DNA of 64,000 nucleotides, from the NCBI RefSeq assembly GCF_003253735.1, contig NZ_QKYW01000009.1, forward strand, positions 124,001-188,000, given 5' to 3'. The notes under the pieces were generated by a model. The model was not told where the DNA came from and did no database searches. It saw only the letters and a list, made by a program, of their open reading frames with translations. Each line of letters starts with the position of its first letter. Position 1 is the first letter of the stretch. Source of the DNA: Pseudomonas sp. URMO17WK12:I2. Its GTDB lineage: Bacteria > Pseudomonadota > Gammaproteobacteria > Pseudomonadales > Pseudomonadaceae. Of the stretch, positions 9,279 through 18,817 are shown one piece after another. The position numbers were made by a program, and so were the translations under genes.

Positions 9279-10106
9279 TCAAGGCACCAGCGGCAGTTCA
9301 CGCTTGTGCTGGGTCTTGTCGTAGGTCTGCACGATGGTCTGGTAGGCGCTGTCGCTGACCGGCTTGCCCTGCAGGAAGGCGTCGATGTCGTCGTAGCTGA
9401 CGCCGTGCACCTGCTCATCCGGGATGCCCGGGCGTTCGTCTTCCAGGTCGGCGGTCGGCACCTTGGAGAACACCGCGATCGGCGCGCCGAGGCGTTCGGC
9501 GATGCGCCGTACCTGGCCCTTGACCAGGCCGCTGAGCGGCGCCAGGTCGCAGGCACCGTCACCGAACTTGGTGAAGAAGCCCATCACTGCTTCGGCGGCG
9601 TGGTCGGTGCCGATCACCAGGCCGTTGCGGGCGTTGGCCACGGTGTACTGGGCCAGCATGCGCATGCGCGCCTTGGTGTTGCCGAGCACGAAGTCGCGGC
9701 GCGCCGAGGTCAGCTCGCCCAGCTCGCCGACCTGCTTGGCCAGGCCGGAAACCGCCGGGGCGATGTCGATGGTCTGCACTTCATCCGCGCCAATGAAAGC
9801 CAGCGCGGCCTGGGCGTCGAACTCGTCGTGCTGCACGTTGTGCGGCAGGCGAATGGCGATAAAGCGGTAATCCTGCTCCTGCTTCTCGGCGCGCAGTTGT
9901 TCCACCGCCAGCTGGGCCAGACGACCAGCTGCCGAGGAATCCACGCCGCCGCTGATGCCGAGCACCAGTACCTTGGTGCGCGAGGCCGCCAGGGTGTCCT
10001 TGATGAAGGCGATGCGGCGGGCGATCTCGGCGTCCACATCGGCGTCCGAGGTGAATGGGGCGATTACGCCCAGGGCGTTGGCGATTTCAGCTTGGCGATT
10101 GCTCAT
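9279..10106 (-). CDS. nadE: NH3-dependent NAD+ synthetase
   Basis: Makes NAD+ from deamido-NAD+, ATP and ammonia, the last step of NAD synthesis. The protein has 275 residues, the same length as the classic E. coli enzyme. It carries the adenine-nucleotide alpha-hydrolase P-loop GISGGVDSS at about residues 46-54, and downstream motifs IGTDHAAEAVMGFFTKFGDGACDL and LVKGQVRRIAERLGAP for substrate binding. There is no glutaminase domain, so it depends on free ammonia. The ATG overlaps the stop of pncB by four bases (ATGA), so the two are translationally coupled. It is the last gene of the pncA-pncB-nadE operon and ends at a terminator. Confidence 0.96.
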   Translation of the reverse strand: MSNRQAEIANALGVIAPFTSDADVDAEIARRIAFIKDTLAASRTKVLVLGISGGVDSSAAGRLAQLAVEQLRAEKQEQDYRFIAIRLPHNVQHDEFDAQAALAFIGADEVQTIDIAPAVSGLAKQVGELGELTSARRDFVLGNTKARMRMLAQYTVANARNGLVIGTDHAAEAVMGFFTKFGDGACDLAPLSGLVKGQVRRIAERLGAPIAVFSKVPTADLEDERPGIPDEQVHGVSYDDIDAFLQGKPVSDSAYQTIVQTYDKTQHKRELPLVP

Positions 10107-11323
10107 GAGGAGGCTCCCTGATTGGCATCGGTACGGAACACGTGTTTCAGATAGGTCACGAAGTTCGGATCCCGGCACTGGGTCTTGCCCGGCGTGTCGG
10201 AAATCTTCGCCACCGGCTGGCCGTTGCAGTCGATCATCTTGATGACGATGTTCATCGGCTCGACACCCGGAATATCGCAGGTCAGGTTGGTGCCGATGCC
10301 GAAGCTGACATGAATGCGATCATGCAGCGCGCGGTACAGTTCAAGTGCCTTGGGCAGCGTCAGACCGTCGGAAAACACCAGCGTCTTGCTCATCGGGTCG
10401 ATGCCCAGTTTCTCGTAGTGGGCGATGGCCTTTTCGGCCCAGACCAGCGGGTCGCCGGAGTCGTGACGCAGGCCGTCGAACAGCTTGGCGAAGTACAGAT
10501 CGAAGTCGCCGAGGAAGCTGTCCATGCCGATGGTGTCGGTCAGGGCGATCCCCAGCAGGCCGCGGTATTCCTTGACCCAGCACTCCAGCGCCGCCTTCTG
10601 GCTGTCGATCAGCCGCGGGCCGAGCTGCTGATGGGCCATGAACCATTCGTGGGCCATGGTGCCCAGGGGTCGCAGTTCCAGCTCACGGGCCAGGTGCACG
10701 TTGCTGGTGCCGACGAAACGGCCCGGGAAGTCGTGTTTGAGGATGTTCACCACTTCCTCCTGCACGCGGTAGGAGAAGCGTCGGCGGGTACCGAAGTCGG
10801 CCATCTGGAAGCCCGCCAACTCATCGACCGAGGCCTCGCCCTTGAGCCAGTCGAGCTTGCGATACAGCTGCTCGCGCACCTGCTCGATGACCACCTCGCG
10901 GTAGCGATAGCGGTTGCGCACTTCGGAAACGATGGCCAGCAGCGGGATCTCGTAGAGGATCACGTGCAGCCAAGGCCCGCGAACGCGGATCGCCAGCTGG
11001 CCGGCGTCGTCGGTGCCGACGTGCACGTAGCGCATGTTGAAGCGGAACAGGCTGAGGAAGCGGATGAAGTCCGGCTTGATGAACGGGATCTTCTCCAGGT
11101 AAGCCAGCTGGTCCACGGTGATCGTGGTGTTGACCAGCTGTTCGATCTGATAGCGGATCTCGGCCAGGTAGGGCGTCAGGTCCTCCTTGCTGCGGCAGCG
11201 AAACTCCCACTCCACTTCGGCGTTGGGGTAGTTGTGCAGCACCGCCTGCATCATGGTCAGCTTGTAGAAATCGGTGTCCAGCAGGTTCTGGATGATGCTG
11301 GGGGCGAATACGCTCTCACTCAT
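10103..11323 (-). CDS. pncB: Nicotinate phosphoribosyltransferase
   Basis: Converts nicotinate and PRPP to nicotinate mononucleotide in NAD salvage. The 406-residue product begins SIIQNLLDTDFYKLTMMQAV, the characteristic NAPRTase N-terminus, and has the conserved stretches GTRRRFSYR, FVGTSNVHLA and the PRPP-binding region FSDGLTLPKAL ... SFGIGTNLTCD. The ATG lies inside the last codons of pncA (8-base overlap) and the stop overlaps the nadE start, so all three are one translationally coupled operon. It takes nicotinate from PncA and feeds the adenylyltransferase encoded divergently. Control by NrtR is likely from the shared intergenic palindrome. Confidence 0.96.
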   Translation of the reverse strand: MSESVFAPSIIQNLLDTDFYKLTMMQAVLHNYPNAEVEWEFRCRSKEDLTPYLAEIRYQIEQLVNTTITVDQLAYLEKIPFIKPDFIRFLSLFRFNMRYVHVGTDDAGQLAIRVRGPWLHVILYEIPLLAIVSEVRNRYRYREVVIEQVREQLYRKLDWLKGEASVDELAGFQMADFGTRRRFSYRVQEEVVNILKHDFPGRFVGTSNVHLARELELRPLGTMAHEWFMAHQQLGPRLIDSQKAALECWVKEYRGLLGIALTDTIGMDSFLGDFDLYFAKLFDGLRHDSGDPLVWAEKAIAHYEKLGIDPMSKTLVFSDGLTLPKALELYRALHDRIHVSFGIGTNLTCDIPGVEPMNIVIKMIDCNGQPVAKISDTPGKTQCRDPNFVTYLKHVFRTDANQGASS

Positions 11324-11969
11324 GGTCACTCTCCTCGAGGCGGGCCAGCTCGCTGTCGAGCGCTGTGCTGCCTTCGCAGATGATGATGCCCTGCGCGCGC
11401 ATCTGGTCGATGGCTTGCGTCGCGCCGGCTTCGGAAATGGCCCGGCACGCCGGAAGATACAGCAACACCTCAAGGCCAGCGCTACGCAGTTGCAGCGCGG
11501 TGTTCTTCACGCAGAAGTCCAGTGCCAGGCCGCCGACTACCACGGCACCAACGCCTGCCACTTTCAGGTATTCGATGACACCCGTGCTGCGCTTGCCGGC
11601 CAGGTCGTGGTAGCAGGCGCCGTAGGGGTGCAGATCGGGTTCGACACCTTTCCAGACGAAGAAGTCATAGTCGATTGGCGCGGGCAGCTCATCGAGCAGC
11701 TCAAAGCCGGCAGTGCCCGGTACGCAGTGGCTGACCCAGGTCAGGTCGGCGTTGGCATGGCTCAGGGGCTGGAGCATCTTGTCGTGGCTCTCCACCACCC
11801 AAAGGGCATTGGGGGCATGGGCGTCCTTGCTGCCCAGGCGCAGGGAGCCACGACGCGCCATGTCGTTGAGCGGCGCGGCAATCTCATGGCCGCCGGCCAC
11901 CGGCAATTCATCGGGGCACAGGCTGGTGAAGCCTTTTTGCGCATCGACATCGAACGTGGCGATCTTCAT
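11316..11969 (-). CDS. pncA: Nicotinamidase
   Basis: Hydrolyses nicotinamide to nicotinate, the entry step of the deamidating salvage route. The 217-residue isochorismatase-fold protein has FDVDAQKGF near the N-terminus (catalytic Asp) and GGLALDFCVKNTAL around residue 150, with the nucleophilic cysteine. The metal-binding histidine region is less typical, so catalysis is inferred from the family. I chose the ATG preceded by AGGAG at good spacing; an upstream ATG six codons earlier lacks one. It is the first gene of pncA-pncB-nadE and faces the nadD-like gene across a 99-bp intergenic region carrying the proposed NrtR operator. Confidence 0.93.
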   Translation of the reverse strand: MKIATFDVDAQKGFTSLCPDELPVAGGHEIAAPLNDMARRGSLRLGSKDAHAPNALWVVESHDKMLQPLSHANADLTWVSHCVPGTAGFELLDELPAPIDYDFFVWKGVEPDLHPYGACYHDLAGKRSTGVIEYLKVAGVGAVVVGGLALDFCVKNTALQLRSAGLEVLLYLPACRAISEAGATQAIDQMRAQGIIICEGSTALDSELARLEESDHE

Positions 11970-12012
11970 CTGACATCTCCTGCTCATGGAGCCGCATCAC
12001 TGCGGGGTGGAC

Positions 12013-12037
12013 ACATATTCCACCAGGTGTATTATGT
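12013..12037. promoter_or_regulatory. Palindromic operator candidate for NrtR
   Basis: An imperfect inverted repeat with arms ACATATTCCACC and GGTGTATTATGT around a single central A; 10 of 12 positions pair. It lies in the 99-bp divergent region between pncA and the nadD-like gene, where a repressor could control both directions. The regulator gene nrtR is two genes away, and NrtR is known to bind upstream of NAD-salvage genes. Assignment to NrtR is inference from position and symmetry. Confidence 0.5.
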
Positions 12038-12068
12038 ATGTCAACTCCCATCTGCAAGGAGATTCACC

Positions 12069-12650
12069 ATGCTGCCTTCACCGCTGCAGTGCTTCGCGGC
12101 AGGCCATGACCAGCCAACGCCGCAGCACTTCGCGCTGGCCATCTATGGCGGCGCCTTCGACCCACCCCATGCTGGCCACGCCAGCGTGATCCGCCGCGTG
12201 CTCGATAGCTGCGATCAGGTGCTGGTGGTGCCCAGCTACCGACACGCCGATGGCAAACGCATGGCCGACTTCGACCTGCGCTGCGCCTGGGTCGAGCGCC
12301 TGGCCGCGCGCTTCGGTGATCGGGTACGCTGCTGCCGCCTGGAGCACCAGCTCGGTGCCGATGGCCGGGTGATCTACAGCTACGACCTGCTCAGCCGGCT
12401 GGCCGAACAACACGCGCTGGCGACCGAGCGCCTGGCGCTGGTGATCGGCGAAGACAACCTCACCCGGCTGAAAACCTTCCACCGCGCCGCCGAGCTGCGC
12501 CAACAGTTCGGGTTGGTGGTGGCAGACGAGGAGATGACCGTGCACAGCAGCGCGATTCGGGCGATGATCGCCGCCGGGCAAGCGATTCCCGAAGCCTGGC
12601 AATTGCCGGAAATTCAGGCGGATTTGACGATTTACAGGAGGGCCGTGTGA
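12069..12650 (+). CDS. nadD2: NadD-family nicotinate-nucleotide adenylyltransferase paralogue
   Basis: A 193-residue nucleotidyltransferase expected to adenylate nicotinate mononucleotide to deamido-NAD+, the step between PncB and NadE. The N-terminal motif YGGAFDPPHAGHASVIRR is the (T/H)xGH-type ATP site of NadD, and VHSSAIRAMI near the C-terminus matches the second nucleotide motif (ISSTxIR). An AGGAG ribosome binding site precedes the ATG. It overlaps nrtR (GTGA). In P. aeruginosa a second nadD-like gene stands at the same place beside nrtR, hence the symbol; the housekeeping nadD would be elsewhere. Preference for NMN rather than NaMN cannot be excluded from sequence. Confidence 0.85.
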   Translation: MLPSPLQCFAAGHDQPTPQHFALAIYGGAFDPPHAGHASVIRRVLDSCDQVLVVPSYRHADGKRMADFDLRCAWVERLAARFGDRVRCCRLEHQLGADGRVIYSYDLLSRLAEQHALATERLALVIGEDNLTRLKTFHRAAELRQQFGLVVADEEMTVHSSAIRAMIAAGQAIPEAWQLPEIQADLTIYRRAV

Positions 12651-13357
12651 GTTCTGTTGAAGTGCTAGCCAGCGTGGACCTGATCGCCTTGCGTATGGAT
12701 GCCGAGAGTCGCCAGTTGCAGGTGCTGCTGCACCGCCGCGAGCGCGAACCGTTCAACGGGCTGTGGGCGTTGCCCGGGGTGATCGTCAATGGCAGCACCC
12801 GCGACGCCAATCTGGAAGCCGCCGCCCATCGTGTGCTGCGCGACAAGGCCCAGGTGCTGCCGCGCCATCTCGAACAGGTCGGCACCGAAGGCAGCGCCGA
12901 GCGCGACCCACGCGGCTGGTCGATGAGCACCTACTACCTGGCCCTGTTGGCGCCGGATACCGAAACCGCCGACGACGGCCTGCGCTTCGCCCCGCTCGAC
13001 GAGGTGCTCGATGGGCGCCTCACCCTGCCCTTCGACCATGGGCAGCTGGTGCGCCTGAGCATCGAGCGCCTGGCCAGTAAATCCGTCTACACCAGCCTGC
13101 CGCTGTACCTGGCGGCGCCGCGCTTTACCGTGCTCGATGCCCTGAACGCCGCCCAGGCCTGCCTGGGCACGACGATCAACAACACCTCGCTGCGCAAGCG
13201 CCTGGAAAAGATGAAGGAAGCCGGCTGGATCCGCGACACCGGCGAGAAGAACTTCCCGAAAATGGGCCGCCCCCAGCAGTTGTGGGAGCTGACCGACCAG
13301 GCCGAGGGTGTGTTCGTGTTCGACCGGAGCCTGTTGGCGGATCGGGCGAGCAGCTAA
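12647..13357 (+). CDS. nrtR: NrtR, Nudix-related transcriptional regulator of NAD metabolism
   Basis: A 236-residue regulator made of an N-terminal Nudix-fold domain (about residues 8-140) and a C-terminal winged helix (about 150-225, with TTINNTSLRKRLEKMKEAGW and MGRPQQLWELT). The region corresponding to the Nudix box reads GVIVNGSTRDANLEAAAHRV and lacks the REXXEE metal-binding glutamates, so the domain should bind an ADP-ribose-type ligand without hydrolysing it. That is the known NrtR pattern: the ligand relieves repression of NAD-salvage genes. The GTG start overlaps the preceding stop (GTGA) and has an AGGAG site. Targets are probably the divergent pncABE and nadD2-nrtR units. Confidence 0.92.
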   Translation: MSSVEVLASVDLIALRMDAESRQLQVLLHRREREPFNGLWALPGVIVNGSTRDANLEAAAHRVLRDKAQVLPRHLEQVGTEGSAERDPRGWSMSTYYLALLAPDTETADDGLRFAPLDEVLDGRLTLPFDHGQLVRLSIERLASKSVYTSLPLYLAAPRFTVLDALNAAQACLGTTINNTSLRKRLEKMKEAGWIRDTGEKNFPKMGRPQQLWELTDQAEGVFVFDRSLLADRASS

Positions 13358-13365
13358 TCTGCTTC

Positions 13366-13516
13366 TGTGGGAGCGGGCGGGGACGCCTGGTTCATGCCGG
13401 CGAATTGCGAACATCGCCCATATTCTGAAGGATCCAACCAGCATCTGAATTGATCTTGGCCAGGCAGGACTCCTCGCTTATGCCCGAGATTTTCGCGGGC
13501 ATGGCCCGCTCCCACA
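13366..13516. repeat. REP-type palindrome, copy 1, with arms separated by extra DNA
   Basis: The left arm TGTGGGAGCGGGCGG and right arm GGCATGGCCCGCTCCCACA are the same as in the compact copies at 23975 and 60660. Here the arms are about 150 bp apart instead of about 67, so roughly 85 bp of unrelated sequence separates them. It lies between nrtR and the AhpD-like gene. Confidence 0.75.
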
Positions 13517-13561
13517 TTCGTCAGCCATCGGCTGCCCCGTAGCCTGGGTTGAGCGCAGGAC

Positions 13562-13650
13562 GTAGGGTGGATGACGCTCTTTTCATCCACCATCGCGATC
13601 GCAGAGCGGTAGACGGATCGGGCCGCGTAGGCAAGCGTCGTCCACCCTAC
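13562..13650. repeat. GTAGGGTGGA inverted repeat, copy 1
   Basis: Begins GTAGGGTGGA and ends with its exact reverse complement TCCACCCTAC. Internal partial complementarity includes TTTTCATCCACC. Related sequences occur at 35043 and 60515. The 327-bp gap between nrtR and the AhpD-like gene holds this repeat and the REP element and little else. Confidence 0.7.
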
Positions 13651-13684
13651 ACCGGCAGCTCTCGCTTTTTAGCATCTCTGCGGC

Positions 13685-14116
13685 CTACTGGCGCATGCCG
13701 ATGGCCAAGCGATTGAAGGCATTCATCAGCGAGATGGCGAAGGTCAGGTCGCTGATCTGCGCGTCATCGAAATGCGCCTTGAGCGGCTCGAACACGTCAT
13801 CCGGCGCATGGGTGCGGGCGATATCGGTCAGCGATTCGGCCCAGGCCAGGGCTGCGCGCTCGGCTTCGCTGAAGTGCGCGCTGATGCGCCAGCCCGCCAG
13901 GCTGTCGAGTTTCGCCGCGGGCGTGCCGCCGTCGCGCAGCGCCTTGGCGTGCATCTCCAGGCAAAACGCGCAGCCATTGATCTGCGAGATGCGCAGGTTG
14001 ACCAGTTCGATCAGCGGCAGCCCGAGGCGGCCGGCGGCCAGGGCTTGCTTGGTGGCCAGCAGGCCCTTGTAGGCCTCGGGCGAGAGTTGGCTGTAAGGCA
14101 GGCGCAAGGTACTCAT
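13685..14116 (-). CDS. AhpD-like carboxymuconolactone decarboxylase family protein
   Basis: A 143-residue all-alpha protein of the CMD/AhpD superfamily. It has the redox motif CAFCLEMH (CXXC plus a histidine three residues on) in the middle, as in alkylhydroperoxidase AhpD-core proteins, so a peroxidase or disulfide-exchange role is plausible; the substrate is unknown. The typical LRISQINGCAFC context is present. The start ATG overlaps the stop of the upstream reductase gene by four bases. It is the last gene of a three-gene coupled operon with a flavin reductase and an acetyltransferase. Confidence 0.88.
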   Translation of the reverse strand: MSTLRLPYSQLSPEAYKGLLATKQALAAGRLGLPLIELVNLRISQINGCAFCLEMHAKALRDGGTPAAKLDSLAGWRISAHFSEAERAALAWAESLTDIARTHAPDDVFEPLKAHFDDAQISDLTFAISLMNAFNRLAIGMRQ

Positions 14117-14736
14117 GGGGCAATCTCCGTAGCACAGTCGAAATAGAAACTGGTGGTGCGTTGCAGTTGGGGCAACGCGTCATCGAGGGCAGCCTGAACC
14201 GACGCCTCGCCATGGGCCAGGCCCTGCAGGTGGACGAACGCCACCTCGATAATGCCCAGGGTGCTCAGCACGTGGCGCAGGTAGGCGGTAAGGAAGTCCG
14301 CCTGCCGCGCTCGCGGCCCCTGGTAGAAGCCGCCGGCACTGACCAGCACCAGGGTCGGCCGGTCCTGCAACAGGCCGACCTTGCCCGCAGGCGTGGCGGC
14401 GAAGCTGCGGTGAATCCTCAGCACGTAGTCGATCCACAGCTTGAGCGCGGCGGGCACCGTGAAGTTGTGCATCGGCGTGACGATGATCAGGCAGTCGCTG
14501 GCCTCCAGCTCGGCGATCAGCGCCTCCGAGCAGGCGAAGGCGCTGTCGTCGAGCGCTGCACTGCTGGTCAGCGCAGCAGCGTAGTCGGCCCCGAGGGGCG
14601 GCAGCGGTTCGCCGACCAGATCGCGCTCGAGCAACTCGGCCCGCGGCCAGCGCGCGGCGATCAGGCGCCGTGCCAACTGGCTACCGCTGGCTCGTTGCTG
14701 GTGGGGGCTGCATTCGAGCAGCAGGATGCGCTTCAT
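14113..14736 (-). CDS. FMN-dependent NADH-azoreductase-like flavodoxin-fold oxidoreductase
   Basis: A 207-residue protein of the flavodoxin-like NAD(P)H quinone reductase/azoreductase family. It opens with a beta strand and phosphate-binding loop (ILLLECSPHQQRASG) for FMN. TPMHNFTVPAALKLWIDYVLR is the conserved azoreductase MxNFxxPxxLKxWID signature, and VSAGGFYQG is the second flavin loop. It probably reduces quinones or azo compounds with NAD(P)H. It is coupled by ATGA overlaps at both ends to the GNAT gene before it and the AhpD-like gene after it. The physiological substrate is not known. Confidence 0.88.
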   Translation of the reverse strand: MKRILLLECSPHQQRASGSQLARRLIAARWPRAELLERDLVGEPLPPLGADYAAALTSSAALDDSAFACSEALIAELEASDCLIIVTPMHNFTVPAALKLWIDYVLRIHRSFAATPAGKVGLLQDRPTLVLVSAGGFYQGPRARQADFLTAYLRHVLSTLGIIEVAFVHLQGLAHGEASVQAALDDALPQLQRTTSFYFDCATEIAP

Positions 14737-15182
14737 GCCGCCACCTGCGGCAGCGTTTCGACGAAGTGCAGCCCCCGCGCCAGCAAGCCCTGGCGGTAAT
14801 AGAAGCGCTGGCCCAGGGCGTTACCCAAGGCGGTGTCGAGCACCAGATGGGCATGGCCGCCATCGATGGCTTCGCGGCGCACCGCGTCGATCAGCAGGCG
14901 ACCGACACCGCCGCGCTGCTCGGTGGGCAGCACGATCAGGTCATCGATATAGACGAAGCGCCCGTACAAGGTGTTTTCCTGCAACCGGTAGCCGGCCAGG
15001 CCGACCACCCGTTCGCCTCGCCAGGCGGCGAGCAGGCGGTAACCCTGGCTGGCCTGGCGCTGCACCTGGGCAACGAATGCCTGGGCGTCATGCAGATGGG
15101 GGCGCAGCTCGTGCATCACCGCAAAGCAGGCCAGACAGTGGGCGTGATCCTGCACGGCGCGCAGGGTAAGGGGATGAGACAT
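14733..15182 (-). CDS. GNAT family N-acetyltransferase
   Basis: A 149-residue acetyl-CoA-dependent acyltransferase. The GNAT core is seen in VYIDDLIVLPTEQRGGVGRLL, where QRGGVG matches the (Q/R)xxGxG/A pyrophosphate-binding loop, and in the C-terminal NALGQRFYYRQGL. The acceptor is unknown. It is the first gene of the operon and its stop overlaps the start of the azoreductase-like gene (ATGA), which hints at a joint detoxification role, though nothing in the sequence proves it. Confidence 0.88.
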   Translation of the reverse strand: MSHPLTLRAVQDHAHCLACFAVMHELRPHLHDAQAFVAQVQRQASQGYRLLAAWRGERVVGLAGYRLQENTLYGRFVYIDDLIVLPTEQRGGVGRLLIDAVRREAIDGGHAHLVLDTALGNALGQRFYYRQGLLARGLHFVETLPQVAA

Positions 15183-15285
15183 GGTGGCGTCCTCTGCATC
15201 AGATGGACGCCAGATTACTCAGCACCTGGCCCGCTCAATAGAACCAAGACGCAGCAAAGTCATTGGTCCATGTCGAGGGCTTGGG

Positions 15286-15705
15286 CTATTCGCTTTGCCG
15301 CATGGGCATGCGGTCGATGGTCTGGAAAATCGCCTGCAGATCGGCATCGGCGCCCTGCTGGATCTTCTTGCCGCCATCCTTGCCGACCAGAATCACCTGG
15401 GGCCGTGCGCTGCCGGCGTCCAGCGCCAGCAACAGGCGCTTGGTGGCGATGACATCCAGGGGCTGTTCGTTGCGCTGGCCCTGCTGGCCGATCACGGTGT
15501 AGAGCACCATGTCACGTTCGACGAAGGCTTCGCGGTTGGCTGGCTCACGCAGCGCGGCCTGTACCCGCGCCAGCAAGGGGTCATCGGCGCTGGCCGCCAG
15601 CACGATCAGCGGGCGGGTGTTCCAGCGTTCCGCCTGCAGCGGGTCGTCACTGGCTTGGGCCAGCAGCGGCAGGGCCGAAAGCAGTAAGGTCGCGAAACGC
15701 TTCAT
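15286..15705 (-). CDS. Exported DUF4174 family protein
   Basis: A 139-residue protein with a signal peptide (MKRFATLLLSALPLLAQA, cleavage near residue 18). The mature part has alternating beta strands and helices (RPLIVLAASADDPLLARV, DMVLYTVIG, PQVILVGKDGGKK) matching the DUF4174 thioredoxin-like fold, but I see no CXXC motif. It is presumably periplasmic, function unknown. It stands alone between the GNAT operon and speA on the same strand. Confidence 0.8.
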   Translation of the reverse strand: MKRFATLLLSALPLLAQASDDPLQAERWNTRPLIVLAASADDPLLARVQAALREPANREAFVERDMVLYTVIGQQGQRNEQPLDVIATKRLLLALDAGSARPQVILVGKDGGKKIQQGADADLQAIFQTIDRMPMRQSE

Positions 15706-15754
15706 GGCTTTCTCCCCGGCGGGATCACGCCCGCCGTCAGCGATGCGGGCCCGG

Positions 15755-17668
<1,914 letters not shown>

Positions 17669-17801
17669 CGAGGTTCCCCTGTAGCGGATGGGCTGATGCT
17701 GTCGAAAACGGTCGAGCGAGCATAAAGCCTGGAAATGACGATTGCTCGGCAATGGACTGGCCGAACAGTGAGTAAGTTTAGAGCGTCACGGGTGGCGGCG
17801 T

Positions 17802-18173
17802 TCAGCCACCGGATTTCTTGGCCTTGAAACCGCGCTTGAGCAGCTCGGCGAGCAGCAGGTCGACATGATCGCCCTGGATCTCGATGACGCCATCCTTGAG
17901 CGAGCCGCCGCAGCCGCAGCGCTTCTTGAGCACCGAGGCCAGCTCCTTGAGCGGCTCTTCGGCCAGGGACACGCCGCTGATGGTGGTCACCGTCTTGCCG
18001 CCGCGGCCCTTGGTCTCGCGGCGCACCCGGGCAATGCCATCGCCCTCGGGAATCACCGCGCGCGAACAGGTGCAGGCGTCCACCGGCTGCGAGCAGTCCG
18101 GGCAATGCCGGCCAGCGTCCGTGGAAAACACCAGGCCACCGAGGCCGGCGAATGAAGAGGCTTTCTTGGCCAC
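17802..18173 (-). CDS. SUI1/YciH-family translation initiation factor-like protein
   Basis: A 123-residue protein related to eukaryotic eIF1 and bacterial YciH. The N-terminal part has two CXXC-like pairs (HCPDCSQ and DACTC), which may bind zinc. The C-terminal SUI1 domain shows RRETKGRGGKTVTTISG and KRCGCGGSLKDGVIEIQGDH, the conserved KGRGGKxVT and CGCGGSxKDGxIxxQGD motifs. The family binds the small ribosomal subunit and influences start-codon discrimination; the bacterial members' exact role is unclear. It is followed by speA on the same strand. Confidence 0.92.
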   Translation of the reverse strand: MAKKASSFAGLGGLVFSTDAGRHCPDCSQPVDACTCSRAVIPEGDGIARVRRETKGRGGKTVTTISGVSLAEEPLKELASVLKKRCGCGGSLKDGVIEIQGDHVDLLLAELLKRGFKAKKSGG

Positions 18174-18280
18174 CGCGTTTTTTCCTCAGTGGATGGGAGC
18201 GGCGCAGTGTAACGACAAAGGCCGGCGATGCTAAGAAGCGAAATGCGCCAACCCCTGATGGATTGGCGACTCCGCCAGGT

Positions 18281-18817
18281 TCATCGGTTGGCGAGGTAGT
18301 GTTCGAGGGCCAGCAGCGAGTCCGGGCAGTAGGGTCTGCGTCTTGTGTCGAGCTGCGCTTCTTCGAGCGTCATGAAGCGCGCCTCGAGCACTTCTTCGGA
18401 CTGCAGGATCAACGGCGCATCGGACACCGCCGAAAACACCGCGCACCAGATGCGATTGTCCGGCTGATCGAAAAAGAACCGGCCGTGATCACGCAGCACG
18501 GCGTCGCGGATGCCCAGTTCCTCGGCCAGCTCGCGCTCGGCGGACTGCGCATAGGCCTCACCGGCCGCCACCATGCCGCCCGCGGCGATATCCCAGTAAC
18601 CGGGGTAGACCGCCTTGCTCAGGGTGCGCCGATGCACGCACAGCTCACCGGCAGCATTGAACAACAGGATGAAGGTACCGCGACCGATCAGGCGGCGGCT
18701 GCGCAGTTCGGCGCGCGGCAGCGCGCCCAGGAGATCGTCGTGTTCGTCGACCCAGGCGATCAGCTCGGCATCCGAGGCGGCGCGGTGCGCCACCTCGGCC
18801 TCGTCGATGGCCACCAA
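18281..18817 (-). CDS. Nudix hydrolase
   Basis: A 178-residue hydrolase with a complete Nudix box from GGMVAAGE to ERELAEELGI (GX5EX7REUXEEXGU). It lies in the order shared with Pseudomonas genomes, directly after the DUF2333 gene. The likely substrate is a nucleoside diphosphate derivative; the wider sequence (FILLFNAAGELCVHRRT, YPGYWDIAAGG) resembles the YfcD-type group. The start is uncertain: a TTG immediately after the upstream stop (used here) and a GTG one codon later are equally possible, and neither has a strong ribosome binding site, so translation is probably coupled to the DUF2333 gene. Confidence 0.88.
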   Translation of the reverse strand: MVAIDEAEVAHRAASDAELIAWVDEHDDLLGALPRAELRSRRLIGRGTFILLFNAAGELCVHRRTLSKAVYPGYWDIAAGGMVAAGEAYAQSAERELAEELGIRDAVLRDHGRFFFDQPDNRIWCAVFSAVSDAPLILQSEEVLEARFMTLEEAQLDTRRRPYCPDSLLALEHYLANR

